DNA of 64,000 nt from Mycobacterium sp. 155. Its GTDB lineage: Bacteria > Actinomycetota > Actinomycetes > Mycobacteriales > Mycobacteriaceae. Where the stretch lies: assembly GCF_000373905.1 (NCBI RefSeq), contig NZ_KB892705.1, forward strand, positions 3,608,478-3,672,477, written 5' to 3'. The position numbers were made by a program, and so were the translations under genes. Under the pieces are notes generated by a model that made no database searches, was not told where the DNA came from, and was given only the letters and a program-made list of their open reading frames with translations. Below, piece by piece: positions 28,477 to 36,976 of this stretch. Positions within the stretch are counted from its first letter, which is position 1; every line of letters begins with the position of its first letter.

Positions 28477-30095
28477 TACGGCCCTCCTGCCTCGGCTGGC
28501 AGCGGCGGTCCACCTGGTGCGGGTGCCGGGGCGACGGCTGACACCGGATCTCCGGCAACGACGCCTGGCGCCGGTCCGGGCGGTGGCCCTGGCTGTGGAT
28601 ACCACGGAGGCGGCAACGGAGTGTTCTCGCTGTAGGCATTCGGCGGGCCGGGCAAGTTGCCGCCCGGCGGCACCCCGAATGCCGGCGGAGCCGGCGGAGC
28701 CACGATGTCGGGACCACCCATCAGCTCGGCCAACGACTCCGGAGTCAGCATGTTCTGGGTGAACGGCTGCACCTGGACACCCTGCATGCCCGGTGCGACA
28801 GTCCAACCCGGCTCGTGGTTGCCGTGCGAGAACAAGGTGTCCCGTGCCCAGATACCGGGCACAGTGGTGTCCTTGTACCCCGGCGGCGGCTGCAGCCGCG
28901 GCTCCGAGTACGCGATCTGCTTGGGCAGCGTCATCGCGGTGCTGGCCAGGTTCATGCCGAACGGCAGGTAGTTGGACTTGATCGCGTCCAGGATCGGCGC
29001 CAGGTACTGCGCGCACAACTCGGCCGAATCCTGGTAGCCCAGACGGCTTCCCGCCTGGATCGAGCTGCAGACGAACTGCAAGGGATTGGCGAAGCTGGTC
29101 AGGCCCGGCAGCACCGGCAGACCGATGATGCCACCCTGGTTGGGCGCGACGATGTTGACGAAGTTCGCGGCGAGGTTCGGGTAGGCGTGCAGACCCGTCT
29201 CCAGCCCGTTGCGCGGCTCCGGCTGCAGGATCGCCGTGGTGGCCTCTTCGAGGTTGTTGACGTCGTGGGTCAGCACGCCGCCGTTGCGGTCCAGGAACTC
29301 GCGGGTGGTCTTGAGCACCCGATTGAGGTCCTGCAGCGCGTTGGACAGTTCCTGATCCTTGGAGAAGGAATTGGTGAACTGGACCAGATCGTTGTTGAGC
29401 GCCACGAACTGCTGATCGCTCTTGTGCAACGCATTGACGAACAGCGCCAGGCTCTTGACGATCGTGAAGAAGTCCCCGCGGCCCTGGTTGAGCGTGGTCA
29501 ACGCCTCCGACAGACCATTCAGCGTGCGGTTGAGCTGTTCCCCCTTGCCGGCGAAGCCGTCTGCGAACGACTCGATGACGTCACCGAACGGACCCTTGGG
29601 CTGTTCGGGGGTCGGGCCCAGCTCGGCGAGCAGGCGGGTCACCTGGTTACGCAGCTCGTCGTACTCGATGGGGATCTGGGTGCGGTCGACCGGGATGACC
29701 GCGCCGTCCTGCATCTGCGGGCCGCCCGTGTAGGGCGGTGACAGCTGGATCACGCGGGACGCCACCAGGCTCGGGTTGAGCACCGAGGCACTGGCGTTCT
29801 CCGGCACCTTGTACCGGTTGTTGAAGTGGAACACCACCTTCATCTTGTCGCCGGCGGTTTCGATGCTGTCGATCGCGCCGACCCGGACACCCATGATGAG
29901 GACCTTGTCGCCGGGATACAGCGCAAGTACCTCGGGGAAGTAGGCCGTGACCGTGGTGTTGGTCAGCTTCTTGTACAGGCTGATGCCGAAATAGCCGACC
30001 ACCAGCGCCAACACGACGGCCACCGCACCGAAGATCACCGCCAACCGCGACATGTGCGGCAGCTTCAGGTTCCGGATGTTGAAAATCGTTGACAT
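28476..30095 (-). CDS. mce1D: Mce1D subunit of the Mce1 lipid importer
   Basis: A 539-residue protein (M. tuberculosis 530). It begins MSTIFNIRNLKLPHMSRLAVI with a signal-anchor helix, then the MlaD domain (NTTVTAYFPEVLALYPGDKVLIMGVRVGAIDSIE), helical tunnel segments (LNGLSEALTTLNQGRGDFFTIV), a globular portion (FVNIVAPNQGGIIGLPVLPGLTSFANPLQFVCSSI) and a proline-rich tail. It belongs to the periplasmic hexamer. It starts 17 bp after the end of mce1C, the widest gap but two within the cassette, with a purine-poor GGGGGGAT ribosome-binding candidate. Confidence 0.95.
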   Translation of the reverse strand: MSTIFNIRNLKLPHMSRLAVIFGAVAVVLALVVGYFGISLYKKLTNTTVTAYFPEVLALYPGDKVLIMGVRVGAIDSIETAGDKMKVVFHFNNRYKVPENASASVLNPSLVASRVIQLSPPYTGGPQMQDGAVIPVDRTQIPIEYDELRNQVTRLLAELGPTPEQPKGPFGDVIESFADGFAGKGEQLNRTLNGLSEALTTLNQGRGDFFTIVKSLALFVNALHKSDQQFVALNNDLVQFTNSFSKDQELSNALQDLNRVLKTTREFLDRNGGVLTHDVNNLEEATTAILQPEPRNGLETGLHAYPNLAANFVNIVAPNQGGIIGLPVLPGLTSFANPLQFVCSSIQAGSRLGYQDSAELCAQYLAPILDAIKSNYLPFGMNLASTAMTLPKQIAYSEPRLQPPPGYKDTTVPGIWARDTLFSHGNHEPGWTVAPGMQGVQVQPFTQNMLTPESLAELMGGPDIVAPPAPPAFGVPPGGNLPGPPNAYSENTPLPPPWYPQPGPPPGPAPGVVAGDPVSAVAPAPAPGGPPLPAEAGGP

Positions 30096-30112
30096 AGCTC
30101 GACGTATCCCCC

Positions 30113-31690
30113 CTATCCCTGCGATCCGGGCGGAAGGAACGGCGGGTTACCCGGCAACGGGGCTGTACCCGCAGGAGGCAATTCCGGTCCGGGGCCGGGC
30201 GGTGCCGGCGGCGCGTTCAGCGGTGGCGGTATCGGCGCAAACCCGGGGACGAACTCGTCGGGTCCGGGTTGCGGGCTGACCGGCACCGTGCGGGCACCCG
30301 GCGGACCGGGGGCCAGCGGCACCGGCGCACCCGGCTGATCCGGCGGCATCTGACCCGGGATGGCCGCGCTGGGCACGCCCGGCGAATGCGCGACGCCATC
30401 CGGATTCGGCGCTGATGTGGCGACGTCCGGCGGGCTGTAGTTCGCGCCGTACGGGTTGTCGCCGAACGGTCCCGTGGTGTCGGCCGCACACGGCAGCGGG
30501 TTGCCCGGGGATGGGATGCCGTCGGCGGCAGGCGTGTACGAGCACGGAGAACCAGGCGGGACGGCCGGTCCCGGATGCTCGGGAGTGCCTTCCAGCGGGG
30601 TCGGGGCGGGCGGCGGTGCGCCGTTTTCGAATCGCTCGCCGTTGGGGTCCGGGAACCGGAACGACGGCAGGCCCGCGCTGCGCCAGAACTCCTCAGGATC
30701 GATACCGCGCTTCTTGAACGCAGCATCGACGAACGGTTGCAGAATCTGCGGCGGCAACAAGTTGACGAGCATGACCTTGAAGTACGGACCGGAGGCCAGC
30801 GCCTCGGCCAATGACGTGATGAACTTGCCCGCGATACTCAGCGTGTCGGCCAAGTCCTGCTTGCGCTGCACCAGGATGTCGCTGACCGTGCGGAGCTGCT
30901 CCAACACGTGGTTGAGGTTCGGGTTATCGCTGATCAAGCCCTCGACTTGCCTCGATACCGTCGACACCCGTTCCAACAGCATGCTGACTGCCTGGCCGCG
31001 CTGGTTGACCGCGGCCAACAGGGTCTGCGCGTTCACCAGCAGCTGGTTGACCTGCGTGCTGCGGTCGCCGAGCACTGTGGCGATCTTGTTCGCGTTGGCC
31101 AGCAGTTGCCGAATTTGATCGTCACGCTTGCCGATGGTCTCGGAGAACCTGGCCACCCCGTCCAGCGCGGCACTCAGGTGTGGCGAGGTCTGATCCACCG
31201 TCTCCGACAACACATTCAGCGATTGACGAACCGACTTGGTGTCCCAGCCCGAGGCGTTGCGCGTGACGTCGAAGATGGCGTCGTAGATCTGGTAGGGCGT
31301 CGTCGTCTGGCCTACCGGCAGAATCCCGCGCGGGGCCAGGGCCTGGTTGCCGCGCGGCTGAATCTCGATGTTCTTGCGACCCAGGATGGTGTCAGTCCGG
31401 ATCGCGGCCCGGCTCTCGGTGCCGATGGTGCGGCCGCCGAGCGTATAGCCGATCACCACCTTGTCGCCGTTGATGTCCATCGACTTGACGTCGCCGACGT
31501 CCATGCCGGCGATCCGCACTCGATCACCCAGGTTCAGACCACCGGTGTCGGTGAACTGCGCATAGTAGGTCGGCACAGCGAAGATCATCGGCACGCTGGT
31601 CAACGTCGAACCCACACCGATGATGAGCGCGACGACGGCCACACCCATCAGGCCCTTACGGGACCGGTCGGAACCCTGCAGTGTCCTCAT
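30113..31690 (-). CDS. mce1C: Mce1C subunit of the Mce1 lipid importer
   Basis: A 525-residue protein (M. tuberculosis 515). The ATG at 31690 overlaps the mce1B stop (ATGA), giving MRTLQGSDRSRKGLMGVAVVALIIGVG with the signal-anchor; an ATG four codons upstream is less likely. The MlaD domain reads YYAQFTDTGGLNLGDRVRIAGMDVGDVKSMDI, followed by helical repeats (DQIRQLLANANKIATVLGDRSTQVNQLLVNAQTLL) and a long proline-rich C-terminal tail with many PPAPP-like units from about residue 360. The tail is expected to be disordered in the outer periplasm. Confidence 0.95.
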   Translation of the reverse strand: MRTLQGSDRSRKGLMGVAVVALIIGVGSTLTSVPMIFAVPTYYAQFTDTGGLNLGDRVRIAGMDVGDVKSMDINGDKVVIGYTLGGRTIGTESRAAIRTDTILGRKNIEIQPRGNQALAPRGILPVGQTTTPYQIYDAIFDVTRNASGWDTKSVRQSLNVLSETVDQTSPHLSAALDGVARFSETIGKRDDQIRQLLANANKIATVLGDRSTQVNQLLVNAQTLLAAVNQRGQAVSMLLERVSTVSRQVEGLISDNPNLNHVLEQLRTVSDILVQRKQDLADTLSIAGKFITSLAEALASGPYFKVMLVNLLPPQILQPFVDAAFKKRGIDPEEFWRSAGLPSFRFPDPNGERFENGAPPPAPTPLEGTPEHPGPAVPPGSPCSYTPAADGIPSPGNPLPCAADTTGPFGDNPYGANYSPPDVATSAPNPDGVAHSPGVPSAAIPGQMPPDQPGAPVPLAPGPPGARTVPVSPQPGPDEFVPGFAPIPPPLNAPPAPPGPGPELPPAGTAPLPGNPPFLPPGSQG

Positions 31691-32718
31691 TTCGGCGTGC
31701 ACCTACCCGAGGGCTGCGACGTGATCCGTACGGTTCGGACCGGTCCGCCCGGCTGCAAACCGTTGAGCTTCAACGAGATGTCGCACGCGTAGAAGTTGAA
31801 GAAGTCACCATAGATGCCACCGGCACGGCCGATGATCTTCAATGCGCCCGGCATTTGCACCAGGATGTCGTTGACCTCCTGCTTCTGGTCGATCAAGGGT
31901 TTCTGGATGACGTCGAGATATCCGAGGGTGTCCTTGAGCAGCGGCCGGTTGTCGCTCAGCAGCTCGGCAAGGGAACCCGCCACGTTGCTGATGTTGGCCA
32001 CCGAGGTGGCGATCGGGTCGGCCCGGTTCTTCAGCCCGGTGATCAGCGTCTCGAAGTTCTTCAGCGTGTCGTCGAACTGCTTCTGATGCTTGACGGTGGT
32101 GTCCAGCACGATATTGAGGTTCTTGACCACCTCACCGATGGCCTGATCCCGATCGGCGATCGTAGAAGTCAGCTGGGAGGTCTGGTCCAGGATGTCGTTG
32201 ATGGTGCCGCCCTGGCCCTGGAAGACCGTGATCAACGACTTGGCAATGGTGTTGACCTTGTCCGGGGCCAGCGAGTTGAACAGCGGCCGGAAGCCACCCA
32301 CCAAGGCGTCGAGGTCCAGCGCGGGCTGGGTGCGTTCCAGCGGGATGGTGCTGCCGGGGGGGATGATCTTGTTGCTCTCGCCGCGCTTGAGCTCGAGGTA
32401 GCGGTTGCCGATCAAGTCCTGGTAGCGCACTGCCGCAGTGGTCTGATCGAACAACGGCAACGACTTTTCGACGTTGAACGTGACCTCGGCCTGCTCACCG
32501 CCGTTGATCAGGTCGACCTTGGATACCTTGCCGACCTCGACGCCGGCGGCGCGGACGAACTGCCCGCTGCGCAGACCGCTGACGTTCTTGAAGATCGCCG
32601 AGTACTCGCTGGTGCTGTTGAACCGGATCTGGGCGAACACCACGAAGATGAGCGCGGTGAACGTGAGCAACACCAGGGAGAAGATCCCCAGCTTGATAAT
32701 CGTGCCCTTGATGCTCAT
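31687..32718 (-). CDS. mce1B: Mce1B subunit of the Mce1 lipid importer
   Basis: A 343-residue protein (M. tuberculosis 346). Starting at 32718 it reads MSIKGTIIKLGIFSLVLLTF, a clean signal-anchor; an upstream in-frame start would add ten unrelated residues. The MlaD domain follows (YSAIFKNVSGLRSGQFVRAAGVEVGKVSKVDLI) and then the helical needle region (INDILDQTSQLTSTIADRDQAIGEVVKNLN). The C-terminus (YACDISLKLNGLQPGGPVRTVRI) lacks the proline tail of its siblings, as usual for Mce B subunits. A 61-bp gap separates it from mce1A. Confidence 0.95.
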   Translation of the reverse strand: MSIKGTIIKLGIFSLVLLTFTALIFVVFAQIRFNSTSEYSAIFKNVSGLRSGQFVRAAGVEVGKVSKVDLINGGEQAEVTFNVEKSLPLFDQTTAAVRYQDLIGNRYLELKRGESNKIIPPGSTIPLERTQPALDLDALVGGFRPLFNSLAPDKVNTIAKSLITVFQGQGGTINDILDQTSQLTSTIADRDQAIGEVVKNLNIVLDTTVKHQKQFDDTLKNFETLITGLKNRADPIATSVANISNVAGSLAELLSDNRPLLKDTLGYLDVIQKPLIDQKQEVNDILVQMPGALKIIGRAGGIYGDFFNFYACDISLKLNGLQPGGPVRTVRITSQPSGRCTPK

Positions 32719-32779
32719 GCGGCTCCCTCGCAGGCTCGGGTTCCGCATGCCCTCTGCTTATTCGTTCCGCTAGCTTCAC

Positions 32780-34000
32780 TCATGGGTTGATCGTGTTCTC
32801 CCCCACTTGGCGGCCCCAGACATACTCGGCCGTCAACGGCTGGCCGAGTTCGAAGTGGTTGTACGGCGCGATCGACGCACCGGTGTCCATCACCAGGTAC
32901 GGCATCGGCCACAGATCACGCGTGATGGGCTGCCAGCAGCCGGGCCGGCCTTCAGGACCCCCCTTGGCGTTCACCCTGGGCAGGTTGTCCGGGTACACGT
33001 ACGGGTTGGCCGCACCGACGAGTTCCGCGCGTTCCCGCAGCGAGTAGCCATTGCCGCCAAGCGACGCCGCGGCACTCGGCGCCGCATCGTGGAAGTTGCG
33101 GATGGTGCAGAACAACGCCGGGCTGTACTCGTCCAACAGAGCGGACGTCGGCAGGAGATCCCGCGCGCCGCGGACCAGGTACGGCCCGCCACGTTCGAAG
33201 ATGTCGCCACCGGTGTTGCCGAACCCGACCGCGGCGACCAGCGCCTGGTCGAGGTTGCCGCGCTGCTCGTTGAGCGTGCGGGCAGTGGTCACCGCATTGG
33301 TCAGCCCGTCCCACAGATCCGGTGAGGCCTTGGCGTACACCTCACTCAGGTCGGCCAGCCCCGTGATGTCATGGCGGATCTGGGGCATCCGCGGGTTGAG
33401 GTCGGCCAGGATCGTGTTGCCGTTGACGATCGACTGGCCGAACTTGTCGCCGAGCCCATCGAGCGCCTGAGCCGTCGCGGTCAGGGTCTCGTTCAGCTTG
33501 ATCGGATCGACCTGTTCGGAGATCTTCGTGATGGTTTCGAACAGCGTGTTGAACTCGGTCGTCACGCCCTGCGCCTGAATGGGCGTATCTGCGGAGACAC
33601 GCTCGGCGGACGGATTCGCCGGCGAGATGAACGAGATGTACTTGTTGCCGAACACCGTGGTCGCCCGCAGCTCGGCGTCCACGTTCCGCGGGATCAGCTG
33701 CAAGTACTTCGGGTCGACGTCCAAAATCAGCTTGGCTTCCGGATTGTCGTTGACCTCGACGACGTTCACCGAGGCCAGCCGACCGATCGGCACGCCGTTG
33801 AAGGTGACCTTCGACCCCGGGTCCATCGACAACCCGGCCCGGCCGGACAGCACCGTCAGCTGTGTCTTGGGCTCGAACACCCCACGAAACTGTAACCAGG
33901 TCAGGCCGAGAATCAGCGCGGTGATCACGGCCAGGACGAGCCCCGCCAACTTGTACGGCGGGGTCCTCGGCTTGTTCAGGGGGGCGTCCGGCGCGGTCAT
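32780..34000 (-). CDS. mce1A: Mce1A subunit of the Mce1 lipid importer
   Basis: A 406-residue protein, shorter than the 454 remembered for M. tuberculosis Mce1A, mainly at the C-terminus. It has a basic N-terminus, an anchor helix (LAGLVLAVITALILGLTWL), the MlaD domain (TQLTVLSGRAGLSMDPGSKVTFNGVPIGRLASVNV), helical region (FNTLFETITKISEQVDPIKLNETL) and a globular C-terminus (ADLLPTSALLDEYSPALFCTIRNF pattern; PYLVMDTGASIAPYNHFELG). Mce1A is the founding mammalian-cell-entry protein; its real job is in fatty-acid import. It starts 4 bp after yrbE1B. Confidence 0.94.
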   Translation of the reverse strand: MTAPDAPLNKPRTPPYKLAGLVLAVITALILGLTWLQFRGVFEPKTQLTVLSGRAGLSMDPGSKVTFNGVPIGRLASVNVVEVNDNPEAKLILDVDPKYLQLIPRNVDAELRATTVFGNKYISFISPANPSAERVSADTPIQAQGVTTEFNTLFETITKISEQVDPIKLNETLTATAQALDGLGDKFGQSIVNGNTILADLNPRMPQIRHDITGLADLSEVYAKASPDLWDGLTNAVTTARTLNEQRGNLDQALVAAVGFGNTGGDIFERGGPYLVRGARDLLPTSALLDEYSPALFCTIRNFHDAAPSAAASLGGNGYSLRERAELVGAANPYVYPDNLPRVNAKGGPEGRPGCWQPITRDLWPMPYLVMDTGASIAPYNHFELGQPLTAEYVWGRQVGENTINP

Positions 34001-34004
34001 GGCG

Positions 34005-34874
34005 CTACACCGTGAGATTGAAGTTGGGATTGGTGCCGTACAGCGCCAACGATGCCAGCAGAACCACCACCACGATCGCGATCAACGAGGTGCGCATCGA
34101 CCTCCCCACTGCCTCACCGACACCGACAGCACCGCCACTGGCGAAATAGCCGAAGTAGCAGTGGTTCAGCATCACGATGATCGACATGATGATGACCTCG
34201 AGGAAGGACCACATCACATCGTCGACGCGCAGGAACGTGTGGAAGTAGTGCTCGTACGTTCCGACAGACTGTGCATAAAAAATGGTCGTCACCGTCTGCG
34301 CCGACAGGAACGACAGCAGGATCGCCATCGCGTACAGCGGGACGATGACGATGGCGCCGGCCATGAGCCGGGTGGACACCAGGTACGAAATCGACTTGAT
34401 GCCCATGACTTCCAAAGCGTCGACCTCTTCGCTGATACGCATGGCGCCAAGTTCTGCGGTGGCGCCGGCGCCGACCGTGGAGGCCAGCGCTTGACCGGTG
34501 ACCACCGGCGCGACGACGCGGATGTTGGCCAGCGCCGCGAAGAAGCCCGTAAATGCCTCGACGCCAATGTTGCCCAGGGATGCGAAGCCCTGGATGGCGA
34601 TCAGTGAACCGGCCGAGAGGGTGACGAAGCCGATGATGGCGACGGTGCCGCCGATGACGGCCATAGCGCCGGTGCCCATGCCGATCTCGGCAACCAGCCT
34701 CAACGTCTCACGCCGGTAGTAGCGGAAGGCGTGCGGCACGTGACCCACCGCCTGCACCACGAACCATGCGACATGGCCCATGGTGTCGAGCAGCCGCGCC
34801 GGAGCAGCCGCCACCTCGGACGTTCGCGAGAACGCCCGAGGGAACCGGGAGCGAAGGACGGTTGCCGTACTCAT
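34005..34874 (-). CDS. yrbE1B: YrbE1B, permease subunit of the Mce1 transporter
   Basis: A 289-residue MlaE-family permease, the M. tuberculosis length when started at 34874, which lies 1 bp after the yrbE1A stop. It has about five helices, with the family core ATVGAGATAELGAMRISEEVDALEVMGIKSISYLVSTR, the EExDAL coupling motif that contacts the ATPase MceG, encoded elsewhere. Together with YrbE1A it forms the inner-membrane channel that receives lipid from the Mce hexamer. Confidence 0.95.
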   Translation of the reverse strand: MSTATVLRSRFPRAFSRTSEVAAAPARLLDTMGHVAWFVVQAVGHVPHAFRYYRRETLRLVAEIGMGTGAMAVIGGTVAIIGFVTLSAGSLIAIQGFASLGNIGVEAFTGFFAALANIRVVAPVVTGQALASTVGAGATAELGAMRISEEVDALEVMGIKSISYLVSTRLMAGAIVIVPLYAMAILLSFLSAQTVTTIFYAQSVGTYEHYFHTFLRVDDVMWSFLEVIIMSIIVMLNHCYFGYFASGGAVGVGEAVGRSMRTSLIAIVVVVLLASLALYGTNPNFNLTV

Positions 34875-34875
34875 C

Positions 34876-35676
34876 TCAGGTCTTCGTTCCGAACCGCACA
34901 CCGATGGTGGTGAGCACGACGTTGACTGCGAAAAGAGCGATGACGCACAACACCAGGGTCTCGTTCACCGCGGTGCCAACACCTTTCGAACCACCCGCTG
35001 TCGTCAGCCCGCGGTAGCAGCCAACCAGTCCGGCGATCAGACCGAAGAGCGTGGCCTTGATGACCGAGATCATGACCTCGGGAAAACCGGTCAGCAGCGT
35101 CAGCGTGGAGACGTAGGCACCGGCCGAGACGTTCTGGATGTACACACCGAAGAAGAAGCCACCGACCAGGCCGATGATGATCACGGTGCCGTTGAGCAGG
35201 AAGGCGACGAACGTCGCGGCGACGACGCGGGGAACCACGAGGCGCTCGATCGGGTCGATTCCGAGCACCTCCATGGCGTCGATCTCCTCACGGACCGTCC
35301 GGGCGCCGAGGTCGGCACAGATGGCCGTCGACCCGGCACCCGCCACCACCAAAACCGTCACGAGGGGCCCGAGCTGCGTCACTGCGGCCAGGCCGGCACC
35401 GGCACCGGAGATGTCGGCTGCGCCGAATTCCGCGAGCAGGATGTTCAACGTGAAGATGATGAGCACGGTCAGCGGGATGGAAACCGCGAGAGTGGGCAGG
35501 AACGCGACGCGGATCAGAAACCAGCTCTGAAGGACGAACTCCTTCCATTGGAAGGGTCGAGTGAGAAGTGCCTTGCCGGTGAGTACAGTCATCTTGAAGA
35601 AGCCACCGACCATCGCCATCGGCTTTTCGAGCTGATCACGGACGTAGCCGACAACCGCGTTGGTCGATGCCGTCAC
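34876..35676 (-). CDS. yrbE1A: YrbE1A, permease subunit of the Mce1 transporter
   Basis: A 266-residue MlaE-family permease (M. tuberculosis 265), first gene of the importer cassette. The core is VVAGAGSTAICADLGARTVREEIDAMEVLGIDPIERLVVPR, with the EEIDAM coupling motif, and the sequence ends VRFGTKT. It forms a heterodimer with YrbE1B. In M. tuberculosis fadD5 lies immediately upstream; here only a possible remnant is seen, so this gene now stands at the head of the operon and must rely on a promoter in the 312-bp region before it. Confidence 0.95.
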   Translation of the reverse strand: MTASTNAVVGYVRDQLEKPMAMVGGFFKMTVLTGKALLTRPFQWKEFVLQSWFLIRVAFLPTLAVSIPLTVLIIFTLNILLAEFGAADISGAGAGLAAVTQLGPLVTVLVVAGAGSTAICADLGARTVREEIDAMEVLGIDPIERLVVPRVVAATFVAFLLNGTVIIIGLVGGFFFGVYIQNVSAGAYVSTLTLLTGFPEVMISVIKATLFGLIAGLVGCYRGLTTAGGSKGVGTAVNETLVLCVIALFAVNVVLTTIGVRFGTKT

Positions 35677-35988
35677 CGGCGCGCCCCCTGGACCTGCCGC
35701 ACGCCCCCTCCTTGGTTCAACCCCGTCTGTGTGATCGGAATCTCCCTACTCGTGGGTAGTAAGTGAGACCACAGGACTGTACCCGATACCAGCGGGGCCG
35801 TGTACCGCATCGGCTGGATTACGCCGCGATCCGTTAGCAAACCCCGACCCGGTTAATTGTTCTCCTTGATGACCAGCAGAAACCGTTGACGGAGAATAAC
35901 TTTCGCTAACGTCAATCTGCGCGCGCACGCCGAACCGCTCACGTAGTTCGGCCACCGCCGCCATTGATCGCCAAGGCCGGGTGCGTGA
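35677..35988. other. Region upstream of yrbE1A
   Basis: A 312-bp stretch that holds the possible fadD5 remnant and must contain any promoter of the mce1 operon. In M. tuberculosis an intergenic promoter between fadD5 and yrbE1A has been reported. A short AT-richer patch near 35850-35915 (GTTAATTGTTCTCC, GAGAATAACTTTCGCTAAC) stands out. No unambiguous -35/-10 pair was found. Confidence 0.45.
35746..35964 (-). pseudogene. fadD5: Possible 3' remnant of fadD5
   Basis: A minus-strand frame reads MAAVAELRERFGVRAQIDVS then ESYSPSTVSAGHQGEQLTG. AELRERFG resembles the usual end of fatty acyl-CoA ligases (TELRxRFG), and the following VxESxSxSxVSAG loosely matches the remembered M. tuberculosis FadD5 C-terminus (TELRLRYG..VERRSASAG). 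It is on the strand and at the place where fadD5 should end before yrbE1A. Nothing upstream of AELRERFG looks like a ligase, so most of fadD5 would be deleted. The similarity is short and the call tentative; a small unrelated gene is the alternative. Confidence 0.4.
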
Positions 35989-36432
35989 CTACGCCGACAG
36001 CTGCGCGGCCCTGGCGATCAGGCTGCTGGCCAGGTGCTCCAGGGTGTCACCGGCGAGCTTCTTCACCATCAGGCTCGGGACCGGCAGCTTGGTGTCGACC
36101 TCGACCTCGAGGTCGACCTGGAGCAGCGTGTTCGCGCCGAGTGGCACAACCGAGAATCTCTGCTCCTGCTTGGAGAAGTGGTCGCCCTGCTGCAGCACGG
36201 TGTAAATCTGGTTCTCGGCGGGGTAGTAGACGGCGGTGATGAAGACGGCGGACTGACCCTGAATCTCGACGTCCAGCCGCAGCTGGCTGGGCCGCCCGTC
36301 GTCGTAGCGGGCCAGGATCCAGCAACCCTTGATCTCCGGGTTCCATTGCGGATACGCCTCGAAGTCGGCGACGATTGCCATGATCGCCTCAGCGGGGGAT
36401 TCGACTTCGACGGTCTTACTTACCAGCGGCAT
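35989..36432 (-). CDS. SRPBCC family protein (TB18.5/Rv0164-like)
   Basis: A 147-residue START-like protein. It begins MPLVSKTVEVESPAEAIMAIVADFEAYPQWNPEIKG, the typical opening of polyketide cyclase/SRPBCC proteins, followed by strands lining a hydrophobic cavity and a long C-terminal helix (LMVKKLAGDTLEHLASSLIARA). Rv0164 is the M. tuberculosis counterpart, a known T-cell antigen without assigned ligand. The start at 36432 lies 17 bp inside the end of the thioesterase gene, so both are one operon. In M. tuberculosis mce1R and fadD5 separate it from yrbE1A. Confidence 0.9.
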   Translation of the reverse strand: MPLVSKTVEVESPAEAIMAIVADFEAYPQWNPEIKGCWILARYDDGRPSQLRLDVEIQGQSAVFITAVYYPAENQIYTVLQQGDHFSKQEQRFSVVPLGANTLLQVDLEVEVDTKLPVPSLMVKKLAGDTLEHLASSLIARAAQLSA

Positions 36433-36868
36433 CCGCCGAGCATATCGACTCCAGCAGGGACCGGATCGCGTCGGGAATCGGTACCGGGCGCCGGGAGCCC
36501 CGCTCGACGTAGACATGCACCCAGTGACCCACCGCGGCGACCGGCCCGTCGGGCCGAAAGAGCCCCAGCCGGTAGGTGACACTGCTGTGGCCCAACTGAG
36601 TCACCGATAACCCCACCACCAGCCGATCCGGAAACTGCAACTCCGAGAGGAACCGGCAGCCCGACTCTGCCACCACCCCGAGCCAGGGTGCTGTCATCGG
36701 GTCGACATCGCAGTTGGTGTTGATCCATGCATTGATCGCGGTATCGAACAGCTCGTAGTACACCGCGTTGTTCAGGTGGCCGAACATATCGTTGTCGGTC
36801 CACCGGGTGAGCACCGGCCAGTGCAGTGGAAAGTCGGCAGAGGTGAGTGCGGCGGGGGCCTCGGTCAT
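36416..36868 (-). CDS. Hotdog-fold acyl-CoA thioesterase (Rv0163-like)
   Basis: A 150-residue 4-hydroxybenzoyl-CoA thioesterase-like protein. The signature WPVLTRWTDNDMFGHLNNAVYYELFDTAINAWI carries the catalytic Asp and the HLNNAVY segment of the YbgC/FadM group. It hydrolyses acyl-CoA thioesters; the chain preference is unknown. Length is normal and matches Rv0163 (151). It overlaps the SRPBCC gene downstream. The next gene, the GbsR-like regulator, is divergent. Confidence 0.9.
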   Translation of the reverse strand: MTEAPAALTSADFPLHWPVLTRWTDNDMFGHLNNAVYYELFDTAINAWINTNCDVDPMTAPWLGVVAESGCRFLSELQFPDRLVVGLSVTQLGHSSVTYRLGLFRPDGPVAAVGHWVHVYVERGSRRPVPIPDAIRSLLESICSADAAGK

Positions 36869-36932
36869 GGCTGAAGTCTTGCAGTCACGGCAGCCTCGTT
36901 GCCGGTGAGTTCCTCGACCACCCGACCCGACG

Positions 36933-36938
36933 TATAGT
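36933..36938 (+). promoter_or_regulatory. -10 box of the GbsR/MarR-methyltransferase operon
   Basis: TATAGT, followed 3 bp later by the palindromic operator. Transcription should begin near 36945, about 30 nt before the translated start. Confidence 0.6.
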
Positions 36939-36941
36939 TGA

Positions 36942-36957
36942 TTCAGTTTGTACTGAA
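36942..36957. promoter_or_regulatory. Palindromic operator of the GbsR/MarR regulator
   Basis: TTCAGT-TTGT-ACTGAA, perfect 6-bp arms with a 4-bp spacer, placed over the predicted transcription start. This is the position expected for autorepression by the regulator encoded just downstream. Confidence 0.65.
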
Positions 36958-36976
36958 CGAACTATCTGGAGGACTG

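Noticed and set aside
27049..29741. Long plus-strand frames opposite mce1D-F
   Set aside because: High-GC antisense shadows; the minus-strand Mce proteins are unmistakable.
36938..36976. TTG at 36938 as start of the GbsR/MarR regulator
   Set aside because: It overlaps the TATAGT -10 box and the operator; the GGAGGA-linked TTG at 36977 fits better.
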